64,000 bases of DNA from Rhizobiales bacterium UBA3584 (GCA_002375765.1 DFMV01000069.1:13861-77860); one strand, 5' to 3'; positions 16,332 through 26,258 are shown, numbered from the stretch's first letter. The notes: generated by a model not told the origin, from the sequence alone. Numbers and translations are program-made.

Positions 16332-16810
16332 CGAATGCCTACTCGCAAGACCGGCAACAGGCTGCGCGCGGATACGTTCACAACGCGTTCGCGCGGCTCC
16401 AGCGCCCAAAGGCCGAACCTCGCGCCATTATTATCGATGTAGCAAACGCCATCGACATGCTTTGTTACGCGCATGTTCGCCATGCTGACCTCCGCGCTCT
16501 GATGCCGGAATATAGCGAACCCTTAAACGCCGCTCTTTTCGACCTGGCACCGGTATTGGCCGAGGCCGTAGGCAGCGAGATCGCACCAGAAGACTTGTAC
16601 TTTCTGCTCGGATCGGCCGCGGCGCTCATTACAGCGCCCGCCGACGAATTTCACCCTGATCGACTGAACTACGCCGCCATCCTTTCGGCCCGCCTCAAGA
16701 TCGCTATTCATCGGCAGTTGCTCGGCGGGCGGGGCTATCCGATGGCCCGCGCCATTCAGCAGAACCGGCTGATGAGCACGCCGCGCCTTCCCTCCGATCC
16801 GATCCACTAA
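16328..16810 (+). CDS. Hypothetical protein in the virion-like module
   Basis: A 160-residue helical protein starting inside the previous stop (ATGA overlap), so translation is probably coupled. Features: RAIIIDVANAIDMLCYAHVRHADLRALM and a glycine-rich GGRGYPMARAIQQNR near the end. No family recognised. Eleven bases separate it from the ejection-like gene. Confidence 0.6.
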   Translation: MTNAYSQDRQQAARGYVHNAFARLQRPKAEPRAIIIDVANAIDMLCYAHVRHADLRALMPEYSEPLNAALFDLAPVLAEAVGSEIAPEDLYFLLGSAAALITAPADEFHPDRLNYAAILSARLKIAIHRQLLGGRGYPMARAIQQNRLMSTPRLPSDPIH

Positions 16811-16821
16811 GGACGAACACC

Positions 16822-18405
16822 ATGGCCGTGATCAACAATCCTGTCATTGCTCAAGCCGCCCAGAACCTCGCGGACATTTTTCGCCCGCCATCGGGTGCGG
16901 ACCTCGCGGGATACGCGAACGCCAATGCCACGCGCCAGCAAGCCGACCGCCTTGCCAGCCTGTTCGCCGATCCGAACCTGCCGGAGTGGGATAAGCGGGC
17001 AATCGCGGCTGGGCTCTACAACCCGACCCAGAGCTTTTACGCCCAAGACCAGAACACCGCCACCACCATGCGCGGTCAGGATCTGGGCTATCAGTCCTCG
17101 ATCGACGTGGCGAATATCAACAACGCGGGCGCGCTCGAGCGGCAGAACGCGCTGCCGATCACGGTGAACGAAAACCAGACCGCGTTCCTGCCGGCACAGA
17201 CGCAGAGCGCAACCGGCCTGCCCGAGATCATGACGGGCAACATCAACATCGCACCGGGTGAAGTCACGCACACGGCGGACGGTGGCACGATCGCCGGCCC
17301 GGTCAAACCGCTCACGGAAAGCGAATGGGACGCCGCGCAGCGCGAGCGCCTGCGCATGGCGGGGCTGCTCACCGACCAGGATATTCTCGACACGATCATG
17401 GGCGAGCAAACGCCTGTGCAGGCGGTGGGCGCCGATGGCCGGCCGGTGTTCATGTCGCCCGGCGCCGCAGTGCGTTCGGGAGCAGCGCCGGCGCCGTCGG
17501 GCAGTGACAGCAGTGCGGCCGAAGAGCAGATCGCGCGCTTGTCGCAGCAGTTCATCGATACGGGGCTCACCACCGACCCGGCCGAAGCCCGCAATCTTGC
17601 GATCGGCATCGTCGATAATCGCTATGTCGTCAGTCGGCATCCCGTTACGGGCGAAGCGCAGATCCTCGACGTTGCTTCTCAGCGCCCGGTGGCCGGCGGT
17701 GGCGCGACGACCCCCGCAGCGGGCGGCGCATTGGATGGCTCATTCTCCGCGGTGGGCGATGCAACCGATCCGACCCTCGACGCGATCATGCGCGACGAGG
17801 CCAGCAGCGACAGCCCGTTCGGCACTCGCTTCTCGGCGTCGCCCGAAAGCTTTGGCGTAGGCGGTGCGCTCGCCGGGGGCGTCAATACGGTATTTGACGC
17901 GGTGGGCGCCGGCGCGCCCTACCCGGAAGTTCAGCAGACCCAATCCGACTTTGCGGTGCTGCGCGAAAGCCTGCTCAACGATATCGGCTCCGCGTACAAC
18001 CGCCAGCCGCCGTCCTGGCTGCTCCAGAACATCCAGGCGCTGACGCCGCGCGCGGGCAACGTGTTCGAGGGCGCCGGCACCGCGCAATCGAAGCTCACGG
18101 CGATTGGGCGCCAGCTCACCGACGAGTTGCGCGTTGCAGAAGAAACGTTGCGCGGTGAATTGAGCCCGGCCAACCGGCAGGAAGTCGAAACGCGGGTGAT
18201 CGGGCTGCGCGCTGCGATCGGCCGGGTGACCGACGCGCTTCAATCCTTCGACAGCGGTGGCCAAGCTCCGACCCCGCCCTCGCCCCCGAGCCCGCCCGCG
18301 CCGCCTTCGCCGGGTGACGCCGGGGCGCAGGAAGGAGCGACCGCGACCAATCCTGCTACCGGCGAGCGCGTCATCTTTCGCAATGGCCAATGGGAGCCGA
18401 TGTAA
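16822..18405 (+). CDS. Phage structural protein, probable ejection/internal virion protein
   Basis: A 527-residue Ala/Gly/Gln-rich protein after AAGGA. The start (FADPNLPEWDKRAIAAGLYN, then ATTMRGQDLGYQ) and a Pro/Ser-rich hinge before the closing ATNPATGERVIFRNGQWEPM are patterns I know from podophage internal or ejection proteins. In that setting such proteins leave the virion with the DNA and form a channel through the host envelope. The stop overlaps the next start (TAATG). No peptidase or lysozyme motif is seen. Alternative: tail-associated structural protein. Confidence 0.55.
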   Translation: MAVINNPVIAQAAQNLADIFRPPSGADLAGYANANATRQQADRLASLFADPNLPEWDKRAIAAGLYNPTQSFYAQDQNTATTMRGQDLGYQSSIDVANINNAGALERQNALPITVNENQTAFLPAQTQSATGLPEIMTGNINIAPGEVTHTADGGTIAGPVKPLTESEWDAAQRERLRMAGLLTDQDILDTIMGEQTPVQAVGADGRPVFMSPGAAVRSGAAPAPSGSDSSAAEEQIARLSQQFIDTGLTTDPAEARNLAIGIVDNRYVVSRHPVTGEAQILDVASQRPVAGGGATTPAAGGALDGSFSAVGDATDPTLDAIMRDEASSDSPFGTRFSASPESFGVGGALAGGVNTVFDAVGAGAPYPEVQQTQSDFAVLRESLLNDIGSAYNRQPPSWLLQNIQALTPRAGNVFEGAGTAQSKLTAIGRQLTDELRVAEETLRGELSPANRQEVETRVIGLRAAIGRVTDALQSFDSGGQAPTPPSPPSPPAPPSPGDAGAQEGATATNPATGERVIFRNGQWEPM

Positions 18406-21068
18406 TGGCGAACAACACTTTGCCTGCCGGTTTCGTCCTCGACCAGCCGCCGCAGGCGCCTGGAGAGCCGTTGCAGATCACGGTTCGCTATTCCGATCCT
18501 CCCCTGCCGCCCGAGGGCTTCGTGCTCGACAGCGCGCCCGGATCGAACGAGGCGGCAGCCGAAGAGCCGCGCCCGCACCTTGGCGCATTTCTCAACCAGG
18601 GCTTTTCGCAAGGGCTCGGCCTGCCGGTAGATGCAATCTCCGGCGCAATCAACGCGGGAGTGTCCGGCGTCAACGCGGCGACCGGGTGGGAGATCCCCAC
18701 GATCGAAGAGCCTTTCGGTGGTTCTGCGAGCATCAATCGCGGGCTCAATGCGCTCGGCTTCGACGCGGCTCCGCCCGATATGCCGCCCGAGACGCTGATG
18801 GAACACATCTTCGCGGGCGCCGGTGGCGCGGCGGGCTCTATTGGCCCGGTTGGTCTCGCCGGTCGGCTCATGTCGTCCACGGCTTCGCCGATGGCCCAGG
18901 CGGTGGGCAACACGCTCACCCAGCCATTCGTGCAGACGCCAGTCCGTGGTTTCGCGTCCGAGATTGCAGCGGGCGCCGGTGCCGGGGCGGGTATGGACAT
19001 CGCCGATCGTGTCGCGCCTGATAACCCCGTCGCCTCGACGCTTGGCGCGCTATTTGGTGGCGCGGCGGGCGGCGCAGGGCCATATCTTGCGTGGGAGGGC
19101 GTCAAACGCACGCCGGTCGTCGGCGGATCGATGGCCGCGGGCTCTCGACTTCTCGCCTCCGAGATCGCACCTTTTACCGAGGCCGGTGCGCTTGAACGCG
19201 CCCGTAGCCGCATGGCCGGGCTCGTCGAAGATCCCGACGCGGCCATTAACGCGCTCAACACCCCCACGATCAGCGGCCTTTCGCCGGCCGTATCGACGGG
19301 CGATCGGCGCCTGATGGCCCTCGAGCAGACGGTGCGCGACACCGACCCTGTTATTGACGCCATCATGCGCGATTTCGAAACGGGCAGCGGCCAGGTGCTT
19401 CGCGATGAGCTTACCGCGCCCGCCCAGGGCGTGCCGAGTACAGCGGCCCGCGAATACATGGAAACGGCGGTCCAGCAGAGCGTCGACGGCTTGGGCCAAA
19501 CGCTCGACCAGACATTCGGCCGCCCGCTTGGGGTCAATAACGTCTCGACCGCGCTGCGCACCGGAAGCCAGCCCGCGCGCAGCAGCGCCTATGACGCCGC
19601 ATATGCACAGCCGATCGATTATGCCAGCGAGGCAGGGCAGACGCTTGAAAGCCTCATTGCGCGCGTTGAGCGCGCGGCGCCTGGCGCGATAGCGCTGGCG
19701 AACCGCCTCATGGCGGGCGAAGGCGTCCAGTCGCAGCAGATCATGGCGGATATCGCGCCCGACGGCACCGTGACCTTTACTCGGATGCCCGACACGCGCC
19801 AGATCGATTACATCACGCGCGCCCTCAATCAGATGGCCGCAAGCGGCGACGGGCAAGGCGCCCATGGCGGCACGACCGACATCGGGCGCGTCATGGGCAA
19901 TCTGGCCCGCGACATTCGCGGTGCGCTTGGTGAAACGAACCCGCTATACGGGGAAGCGGTGGCCACGGCCGCCACGCCAATCCAGCAGCGAAATGCGCTT
20001 CTGTTCGGCCAAGACCTCCTCAAGCCCGGCACGGCGCGCGATGTCGCCGCCGAACGCCTCGGCGACATGTCCGAACCCGAGCTTGCCTTCGTGCGCCAGG
20101 GCGTGCGGTCGCAGATCGAGGAAACGCTGGCCAATGTTCGCGCCGCGATGACAAACCCGGACGTGGGCATTCGTGAAGCCCAGCAGGCGCTCACCCAGCT
20201 TTCGAGCCGCGCCGTGCGCGACAAGATCGGGATGATCCTGCCCGAAGACGCCGCCGAGGCGTTTTTCCAGCGGATCGATGAAACCTCCGCTATGCTCAAT
20301 TCGCGCCAGTCGGCGCCGCTCAGGTTCGCCAATGCGAGGCCCAATGAGGAAATCCGCGCCATCATCGATGCGCCGAACCCGCAGCAGGCGGCGGCCCAGC
20401 TTGTCGCCCAGGCGGCCAATGACCCGTCTGGCCAGGCTCTTTACGGTCTTAAAGGCGCTTTCGTTGATGAGTTGATGGCGCGTTCTCGCACCGGCAATTT
20501 CGATGACACGGGCGCGCCCATCCTTTCCGGCCGGGCCATGCAGAACGCCCTCGCCGATAACCGCGTGCTGGCGGTGGCCAACAATCTGCTTTCGATGGAA
20601 GAGCGGTCACGCTTCGCGGCCATTGCCGACGAATTGGTCCGCCTCGAGACCATGCAGGGCCGCTTGCCCAATGTCGGCGGCGTCATGGAAGGCGAGCCCA
20701 ATTCGGTCGTCAGCATGATCGCCAAGACGCTCGCCGCGCGCATGGGCGCCCAAGCCGGCCGCGGCACCAGCGGCGCATCGCTGCTCACCGCGAATTTTGC
20801 CACTCAGCGGATGCAGCGCATCCTTGACGCCCTGACGCTGGACCGGGCCGAAGGATTGATCCGAGACGCGGTGGCAGGCGACCGGGAACTGTTCGAATTG
20901 CTGCTCACGCCGGCGGACCGGATCACGCCCCAGCAGGAGGGCAAGCTGGCCCAGGTGCTTTCGCGCACCGCGACGGGCACGATCGGCGGAGCGGTGGCGA
21001 CGACCGACGGGGAAGATCCGCGGTTGGAAGATCTCATCATGAACGAAACATTGCCGCAGGTGCCGTGA
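18405..21068 (+). CDS. Large phage structural protein, probable ejection/internal virion protein
   Basis: An 887-residue protein. Two copies of an LPxGFVLD motif (LPAGFVLDQPP and PPEGFVLDSAP) begin it, a feature common in podophage internal virion proteins. Residues about 140-235 contain several Gly/Ala-rich hydrophobic stretches (AGAGGAAGSIGPVGLAG, AAGAGAGAGMDIA, LGALFGGAAGGAGPYLAW) suited to membrane insertion. The remainder is long alpha-helical. ATG 18405 overlaps the previous stop. The pairing with the 16822 gene suggests an ejectosome-like complex; this is inference. Confidence 0.6.
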   Translation: MANNTLPAGFVLDQPPQAPGEPLQITVRYSDPPLPPEGFVLDSAPGSNEAAAEEPRPHLGAFLNQGFSQGLGLPVDAISGAINAGVSGVNAATGWEIPTIEEPFGGSASINRGLNALGFDAAPPDMPPETLMEHIFAGAGGAAGSIGPVGLAGRLMSSTASPMAQAVGNTLTQPFVQTPVRGFASEIAAGAGAGAGMDIADRVAPDNPVASTLGALFGGAAGGAGPYLAWEGVKRTPVVGGSMAAGSRLLASEIAPFTEAGALERARSRMAGLVEDPDAAINALNTPTISGLSPAVSTGDRRLMALEQTVRDTDPVIDAIMRDFETGSGQVLRDELTAPAQGVPSTAAREYMETAVQQSVDGLGQTLDQTFGRPLGVNNVSTALRTGSQPARSSAYDAAYAQPIDYASEAGQTLESLIARVERAAPGAIALANRLMAGEGVQSQQIMADIAPDGTVTFTRMPDTRQIDYITRALNQMAASGDGQGAHGGTTDIGRVMGNLARDIRGALGETNPLYGEAVATAATPIQQRNALLFGQDLLKPGTARDVAAERLGDMSEPELAFVRQGVRSQIEETLANVRAAMTNPDVGIREAQQALTQLSSRAVRDKIGMILPEDAAEAFFQRIDETSAMLNSRQSAPLRFANARPNEEIRAIIDAPNPQQAAAQLVAQAANDPSGQALYGLKGAFVDELMARSRTGNFDDTGAPILSGRAMQNALADNRVLAVANNLLSMEERSRFAAIADELVRLETMQGRLPNVGGVMEGEPNSVVSMIAKTLAARMGAQAGRGTSGASLLTANFATQRMQRILDALTLDRAEGLIRDAVAGDRELFELLLTPADRITPQQEGKLAQVLSRTATGTIGGAVATTDGEDPRLEDLIMNETLPQVP

Positions 21069-22369
21069 TGGCTAGCCCAGACAAATACACGCCCTCGTAT
21101 AGCTTCTCGGACTACGAAGCGAACAACCCGCGCGACCCAAAGCCGGGCTCGCAGCTCGACATTCAATTCGCCGATATCGCGACATCGACCGGGAGTTTGG
21201 CCGATGCGATCAAGGATATCCGCCGGTCGGACGGGGCGCTCAAGAACCAAATCGTCACTCTTGACGCGCTCGCCACCGATACGAAATTGGCCTTCGGTTT
21301 GGGCGAGACGATCAGCGAACAGATCGCGATCGTGGCAGCGATGGAAACGGAAATCGCAGCCCTCGCTGGCCTAGAATCAGAGATCGCGGGCGTTTACGCC
21401 GTTCGCGCGGATGTGAGCGCGGTCGCCGGGCTGGGATCGCATGTCACCGCTGTTGCCGAGATCGCCGCCGACGTCACGGCCGTTGCCGCCGTTGCCGCGA
21501 ACGTCACGACGGTGGCTGGGATTGATGCCGATGTCGCGGCGGTGGCCGGCGTCTCCTCGGGCGTCGCGACTGTCGCGGACATAGCGATCGACGTTTCGAC
21601 AGTTGCCGGCGTCGCCCCGGATGTGAGTGCGATCGCTTCGCACGTCGCAAGTATGACTACGGTCGCCACGGGCATCAACGACGTGGCGGCAGTGGCCGCC
21701 AACGAGAGCAACATCACGGCCCTTGCGGAGAACGCGGCCAATATCAATGAGGCCGTCGCGAACCTCCCTGATCTTGCGGGCAAGCTCAATAAGGACGGGT
21801 CGAACGCTACGTCCCGATCCAAATGGCGGCTCAAGCCTATTGGCGAAGTTTTCTACGTGGACGTAAACGCGCCCGGTGCCGAAATACCGCTCATTGATGC
21901 GGGATGCATTGAGCTTACGGCAGGGCTCGACGGTCCCGGCGGTTACAATGAAGGCAAGCTGACTGGCGAGACGATCACAGGTTCCGGGGCAACTCCAGTC
22001 GCGACCGCTGTCATCGATGACCCCGACAGCCCCATGAATGGCCACGTTCAGAACCTGATCAACACCGAGGAACGTGTTCGTTATGCGGGCGAGCGGTCGA
22101 AATCGGGCGACGTTTTCAATGACCAGATCGAGCGTATCCGGGGCGATCTTACCCTGCGCCATGACGCCTTGATCGAAGCCGACATGGCCTCCACCAACGT
22201 GTTCACCGTGAGTTCCTACACCCCCGACGCCGGACGCGTGGAGTCAGGAGCCAATGCAGCCAGGCGCAGGGCGAGCTTCGACAGCGCGAATGTTGTTCGC
22301 TCTGGCGACCGCACCCGGGCCAAGGGCCAGTTCCTCGTCGCCTTCCTCAAGTACAAGGATGTTGCCTGA
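21068..22369 (+). CDS. Tail fibre-like protein with repeated Val-Ala segments
   Basis: A 433-residue protein. The start (YTPSYSFSDYEANNPRDPKPG, then IKDIRRSDGALKN) is a pattern seen at the N-terminus of podophage tail fibre or fibre-adaptor proteins. Residues about 105-235 are imperfect repeats of the type VTAVAEIAADVTAVAAVAAN, which usually form a trimeric fibre shaft. The C-terminal part is mixed and could be the tip. The gene overlaps the previous stop (TGATG). Confidence 0.65.
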   Translation: MASPDKYTPSYSFSDYEANNPRDPKPGSQLDIQFADIATSTGSLADAIKDIRRSDGALKNQIVTLDALATDTKLAFGLGETISEQIAIVAAMETEIAALAGLESEIAGVYAVRADVSAVAGLGSHVTAVAEIAADVTAVAAVAANVTTVAGIDADVAAVAGVSSGVATVADIAIDVSTVAGVAPDVSAIASHVASMTTVATGINDVAAVAANESNITALAENAANINEAVANLPDLAGKLNKDGSNATSRSKWRLKPIGEVFYVDVNAPGAEIPLIDAGCIELTAGLDGPGGYNEGKLTGETITGSGATPVATAVIDDPDSPMNGHVQNLINTEERVRYAGERSKSGDVFNDQIERIRGDLTLRHDALIEADMASTNVFTVSSYTPDAGRVESGANAARRRASFDSANVVRSGDRTRAKGQFLVAFLKYKDVA

Positions 22370-22860
22370 TGCCTTATGCGCTTGAAAGCACGATCAGCCT
22401 CGCCCCTCTCGATGGCGGAATCGAGATCACCGAACAGCAGTACACAGATGCGCGGGCCGCAAAGCTCTCCGGCCGCGAGGCTTTGGTGCTTGCAGGAGAG
22501 ATTGTGATCCGCGATCCGGCCCCATCGCCCGACCACATATGGGAGGATGGCGAGTGGGTTGCTCCCGAACCCGTCGAGCCCGAGCCCACCGACCCCCTCA
22601 CACTCTCGCTTTCCAAACGCCAGGTGAATGCCGCGCTTATCTTGGCCGGCCACACCGATCCTGACGCGTTTATTGAGACGGCGATTGCCACGATCACCGA
22701 CGATACAGCGCGCGCCCTTGCGCTGAACGACTGGCGTTTCGCGCCCTACTACAAGCGCGAGCACCCCTTGCTGAACGACCCGGACATTCTCACCGCCGCC
22801 GGCTTCACGCCCGACGATGTGGACGATCTGTGGGCGGTGGCGGCACAGCAAGACCGCTGA
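22369..22860 (+). CDS. Probable tail fibre-associated (assembly-like) protein
   Basis: A 163-residue protein translated from an ATG overlapping the fibre stop. ITEQQYTDARAAKLSGREALV and IWEDGEWVAPEPVEPEPTDP resemble small proteins that follow fibre genes and include a short repeat of fibre-like spacing. The second half (LSLSKRQVNAALILAG and DDVDDLWA) is helical. It may help fibre folding or attachment. It ends eight bases before the convergent subtilase gene. Confidence 0.5.
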   Translation: MPYALESTISLAPLDGGIEITEQQYTDARAAKLSGREALVLAGEIVIRDPAPSPDHIWEDGEWVAPEPVEPEPTDPLTLSLSKRQVNAALILAGHTDPDAFIETAIATITDDTARALALNDWRFAPYYKREHPLLNDPDILTAAGFTPDDVDDLWAVAAQQDR

Positions 22861-22867
22861 ATTGCGA

Positions 22868-25126
22868 CTAGATTTCCGACTGAGCCCTGACGCGCACTTC
22901 CTCTCTGGGAACCATCGGTTGAAGTCGGTTGCGCGACGCTGCCACCACTCGATCATAAAGATCAGGTGCCTTGTTTTTGAGCGTGAGCACCAGAGCGAAT
23001 TTTATAGCCGGGCGGCGGCCGCTTGTGGCGCCATGAGACCGCGTGATGTGGCTGACGTCGAAGGCTGGGTCATTTAGAGAAGAGGCGCGTTTGGTTTTCG
23101 AGCGAGTTAGCGTCGTCTCCCATTTTTGCGCATCGTCTCGACGCATGAACTCCGGCGCATAAAAGTCGTCGGAACCGAAGAAGGTGTCCGTCGGGGGAAG
23201 TTTAGGGGTGATTAGCTTGCCGTCCTTGTAATAGGGTGGAGCTAATTTGTGGGTATCTGGCCGGAACTGAATTTCTAAGCCCCCACGCGTGTAGTTAATA
23301 GTGTCTTCGGGATCCACGTCGCAAAAGAAACAGAAGGTGGCGCGTATCTCCACATTTCCGGACAAGTTGGGAGGGACCGGGAGATATAGCCGCACCGCCC
23401 CACTAACAGGCATCTGCCGTTGGTAGACAATGTGCGCTTCACCGTCTTGGCATGTCACCAAATCCAGCAGGCTGTGCGAGACGCGGCCCCATCCCACTTC
23501 TGCTCGAGAGTTCTTGCCTGGGTGTGCGTGATGAACCAATAGGCCCTTAATCGTCGGGGCCCAGAGCGGGTCGTCAAACTGGGCGCGCATCAATGCGCCG
23601 CTTCTCAAGGCTAGCGGCGCTGCAAAACTTGTACCTTGCGTGCCTGTTCCGTCAGAAGGTCCGGTCAACACCAGAAATGGACTGGAGGGCGTACCCCCAA
23701 AGCTAACCAAATCGGGTTTCACGTATCCGGGACTGCGCCCAGGGCCCCAGGCGCTGTAAGGCGCTCTCTGCCATTCAGGATCCATGCAGTCTGATGCGCC
23801 AACGGCGATCATGTTCACCCCATCGGAGGGCGGTTGAATGCGGTGAAGTCCCAGTGTCACGTCAGATTCACCATTGTTTCCGCAGGCTACCGTGGCGACC
23901 GTTTCCCCGTCCGCGAGCAGTGCGTCCAAGGTAGATGTCCAAGCATTTACGTCGTCATCTTCGATCGCACAGTCCGGCCCTAAGCTGATATTGACAAAGT
24001 CGTACGGGCGACTGTCGAGCACATACTCAATGCGGTCCAAAACTGAGAACAGCTCGAAATCGTCGCTGGCGGTGTCGTCACCGAGGATGCGCCAATGATC
24101 AACGTCCGCGGGCGGGATAGGCTGCGGGCCTTTGGTGTTGAGTGGGCCAAAAAGAAACGCCGATGTTACTGCCAGTCCGTGCGATTGGGCCGCGGATATC
24201 GCGTTCCCTACACCGGGCGCTTTCTTACGAGTAACCCACTTCTCCAGTCCGTGATTGGCGGGCAAACCCCCATCAAGGATAGCGACTTTCAATTCTGGAG
24301 CGGAGGCTGCTTCGGTTGGCAACGTGACTTTAAAACCCGGAACTAGGGAGCGCACTGCCGGATCAAGCGGTATGATGCGCGGCATACTCCTTAGCGCGCG
24401 CAAGAACGAGAAGTTCAGAATCTGGGGCACCGCAGCCTTGGGGGCGTACATAGGCAAGAAGCAGAGTCCGCTGCTCTGCCGCCTACGGTCCACGTCGACG
24501 CTTAGACCCAAAGATCTGACAAAGCGATCGAAGCCTTCGACGACATATTCACCGTCTCCCGCTTTGGCGTGCAGCACAATCTCCAGCGGCAACAGCTTTT
24601 CTGGGTCTGTGTCGGGGAGCGGCTTAGCTCGCTCGGGTTCTGGCAGCGAGATCTTTTCAATCTCACGAAACTCGGCCCGAACCTTCTGCTCGACGGGCCT
24701 CCAATCAGGCAGCAACTCGGCGAACCGCAACAACCGTTCCCGTCGCCCGCCAAGATAAATCAGCGGCGCGGGCTGCGGCCGCGGATCGTTAGCCGATTTG
24801 TTTGTCACCACTTTGCTTGGAGTGATGTGCACCGCGCGGCTGCCGAGGTGCTGCAGCTTCAACTCGTCGATCAGGTTGGAGGGATAGTACGACTTGGCGA
24901 GATAGGTCGGGTGAAGAGTAACACCAACAACGGTGTCACCGCCGGGGCAGGCCAGTTCGGTAAGAGCGGCAAGTCCACTGCGTACCTCTGCGAGCTGAGG
25001 GGCTAACCTTTGAACGGCTTCGTTGAAAGTGTAGGGGTGAGCCTTATCGCCGAAACCACGCGGGGGACGTGTTACTTCCTCGCTTAGTTTTTCGCCGCCC
25101 CCGATCAAATATCTTGGACTAGCCAT
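22868..25126 (-). CDS. ietS: IetS-like subtilisin-family serine protease
   Basis: A 752-residue cytosolic-looking S8 protease. The triad is clear: Asp285 in VAILDGG, His316 in QSHGLAVTSAF and Ser500 in GTQGTSFAAPL, with the oxyanion Asn417 in CGNNGES. About 270 residues precede the catalytic domain, and a C-terminal extension of about 240 residues follows. No signal peptide. Its start overlaps the upstream AAA ATPase stop by eight bases. A subtilase plus AAA ATPase is the ietAS arrangement, described as a plasmid-stabilising toxin-antitoxin system on an Agrobacterium Ti plasmid and later as an anti-phage defence system. Base composition is lower in GC than the phage genes beside it. Confidence 0.8.
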   Translation of the reverse strand: MASPRYLIGGGEKLSEEVTRPPRGFGDKAHPYTFNEAVQRLAPQLAEVRSGLAALTELACPGGDTVVGVTLHPTYLAKSYYPSNLIDELKLQHLGSRAVHITPSKVVTNKSANDPRPQPAPLIYLGGRRERLLRFAELLPDWRPVEQKVRAEFREIEKISLPEPERAKPLPDTDPEKLLPLEIVLHAKAGDGEYVVEGFDRFVRSLGLSVDVDRRRQSSGLCFLPMYAPKAAVPQILNFSFLRALRSMPRIIPLDPAVRSLVPGFKVTLPTEAASAPELKVAILDGGLPANHGLEKWVTRKKAPGVGNAISAAQSHGLAVTSAFLFGPLNTKGPQPIPPADVDHWRILGDDTASDDFELFSVLDRIEYVLDSRPYDFVNISLGPDCAIEDDDVNAWTSTLDALLADGETVATVACGNNGESDVTLGLHRIQPPSDGVNMIAVGASDCMDPEWQRAPYSAWGPGRSPGYVKPDLVSFGGTPSSPFLVLTGPSDGTGTQGTSFAAPLALRSGALMRAQFDDPLWAPTIKGLLVHHAHPGKNSRAEVGWGRVSHSLLDLVTCQDGEAHIVYQRQMPVSGAVRLYLPVPPNLSGNVEIRATFCFFCDVDPEDTINYTRGGLEIQFRPDTHKLAPPYYKDGKLITPKLPPTDTFFGSDDFYAPEFMRRDDAQKWETTLTRSKTKRASSLNDPAFDVSHITRSHGATSGRRPAIKFALVLTLKNKAPDLYDRVVAASRNRLQPMVPREEVRVRAQSEI

Positions 25127-26258
25127 TGGTCACCTCTCGCTCTGGCGTCGAGCCAAGTTCTTCTTTGGACCTTCGGTGCTTACGCAGGGTGTCCCGCGAA
25201 ACGCCTGTTACCGCACTGATTTTCCTATCGGAAATGTTTAGTAGAGCGAGCTTTGAGGCTGCGCTCTTGCGCGCCGATGCGGATAGCTGACGGAAATCTC
25301 TTTTGATCACCTCGAGCAGCGCTTCCTCCAAACTTTCCTCGCCGACAGCAGCCCGCCGACGCACCCAATTGACAGTCCTGATAATGTCGCTGTTTGACTG
25401 TCCATCCCACAATTCTACCAATGAGTGCAGGACAGCGCCCAACGCGGGCGCGTCATTGCCGAATGCCGCTACGAGGGTTTGCAACCTAAGATCATGATCG
25501 GGCAGAGGAAACGACACGATGTCGTCGAAGCGGCGCCATACTGCTGGATCGAGCAATTCGGCATGGTTCGTAGCAGCGACCAGAAGGTTCTTTGCGGGCC
25601 ACTGATCGATTTCCTGCAAGAGCACAGTTACAAGACGCTTCAGCTCTCCTACGTCGCCGTCGTCATCGCGCTTCTTTGCTATAGCGTCCAACTCGTCGAG
25701 CAAGAGGACACAATCAACATCTTTGGCGTAGTCGAGAACAGCTCGGATATTTGATCCTGTTTTCCCAAGAAAGCTGCTCATGACCGTCGCCAAATCTAAC
25801 GTCAGGAGCGGTAAATCGAGCCGCCTCGCCATCCACCGTGCTGACAATGTTTTGCCGACGCCCGGAGGACCTGAGAACAGAACCGACCTGGTTGGCTCCA
25901 GCCCTCTGGCACGCAATTCCCCCAAGTTCTGACGCTCTACCACGATCTGATCTAGATGAAGTGCTGTCTCGAACGGAAGTATTGGATCACCTGATAGATG
26001 AACGGGAAACTCTTGTCTCAGCAAGGCTAGCCGCGAATCAGCATCGACCGGCACAAAAGGCAAACCGGCTTCCCGTGTGGCGGTAGTTGCCGGAGTAGTT
26101 GCCAGCAGCTGCTTTAGGCTTTCTGACAGCTCCCGGTCGCTCCGTTCGACCTTTTTAATGATTCGTTTTAGGTAAGCCTGCACGTCTTGCACGCGACCAC
26201 TAAGGCCCAACCGCGCAACGTGGACTAGAAACTCGTTCGTGCGGCCCACATCGTCCAT
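25119..26258 (-). CDS. ietA: IetA-like AAA ATPase with C-terminal HTH
   Basis: A 379-residue AAA protein: Walker A GPPGVGKT at about 130-137, Walker B VLLLDELD at 184-191, sensor-1 AATNH near 228-232, arginine fingers in WRRFDD. The end (LNISDRKISAVTGVSRDTLRKHR, about 340-362) reads as a helix-turn-helix, which may bind DNA or be used for self-regulation. The N-terminal 90 residues are helical. I chose ATG 26258; ATG 26270 has GGGAG directly adjacent and ATG 26306 has no ribosome-binding site, so the start is unsure. Co-transcribed with the protease; probably its partner or regulator. Confidence 0.8.
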   Translation of the reverse strand: MDDVGRTNEFLVHVARLGLSGRVQDVQAYLKRIIKKVERSDRELSESLKQLLATTPATTATREAGLPFVPVDADSRLALLRQEFPVHLSGDPILPFETALHLDQIVVERQNLGELRARGLEPTRSVLFSGPPGVGKTLSARWMARRLDLPLLTLDLATVMSSFLGKTGSNIRAVLDYAKDVDCVLLLDELDAIAKKRDDDGDVGELKRLVTVLLQEIDQWPAKNLLVAATNHAELLDPAVWRRFDDIVSFPLPDHDLRLQTLVAAFGNDAPALGAVLHSLVELWDGQSNSDIIRTVNWVRRRAAVGEESLEEALLEVIKRDFRQLSASARKSAASKLALLNISDRKISAVTGVSRDTLRKHRRSKEELGSTPEREVTNG

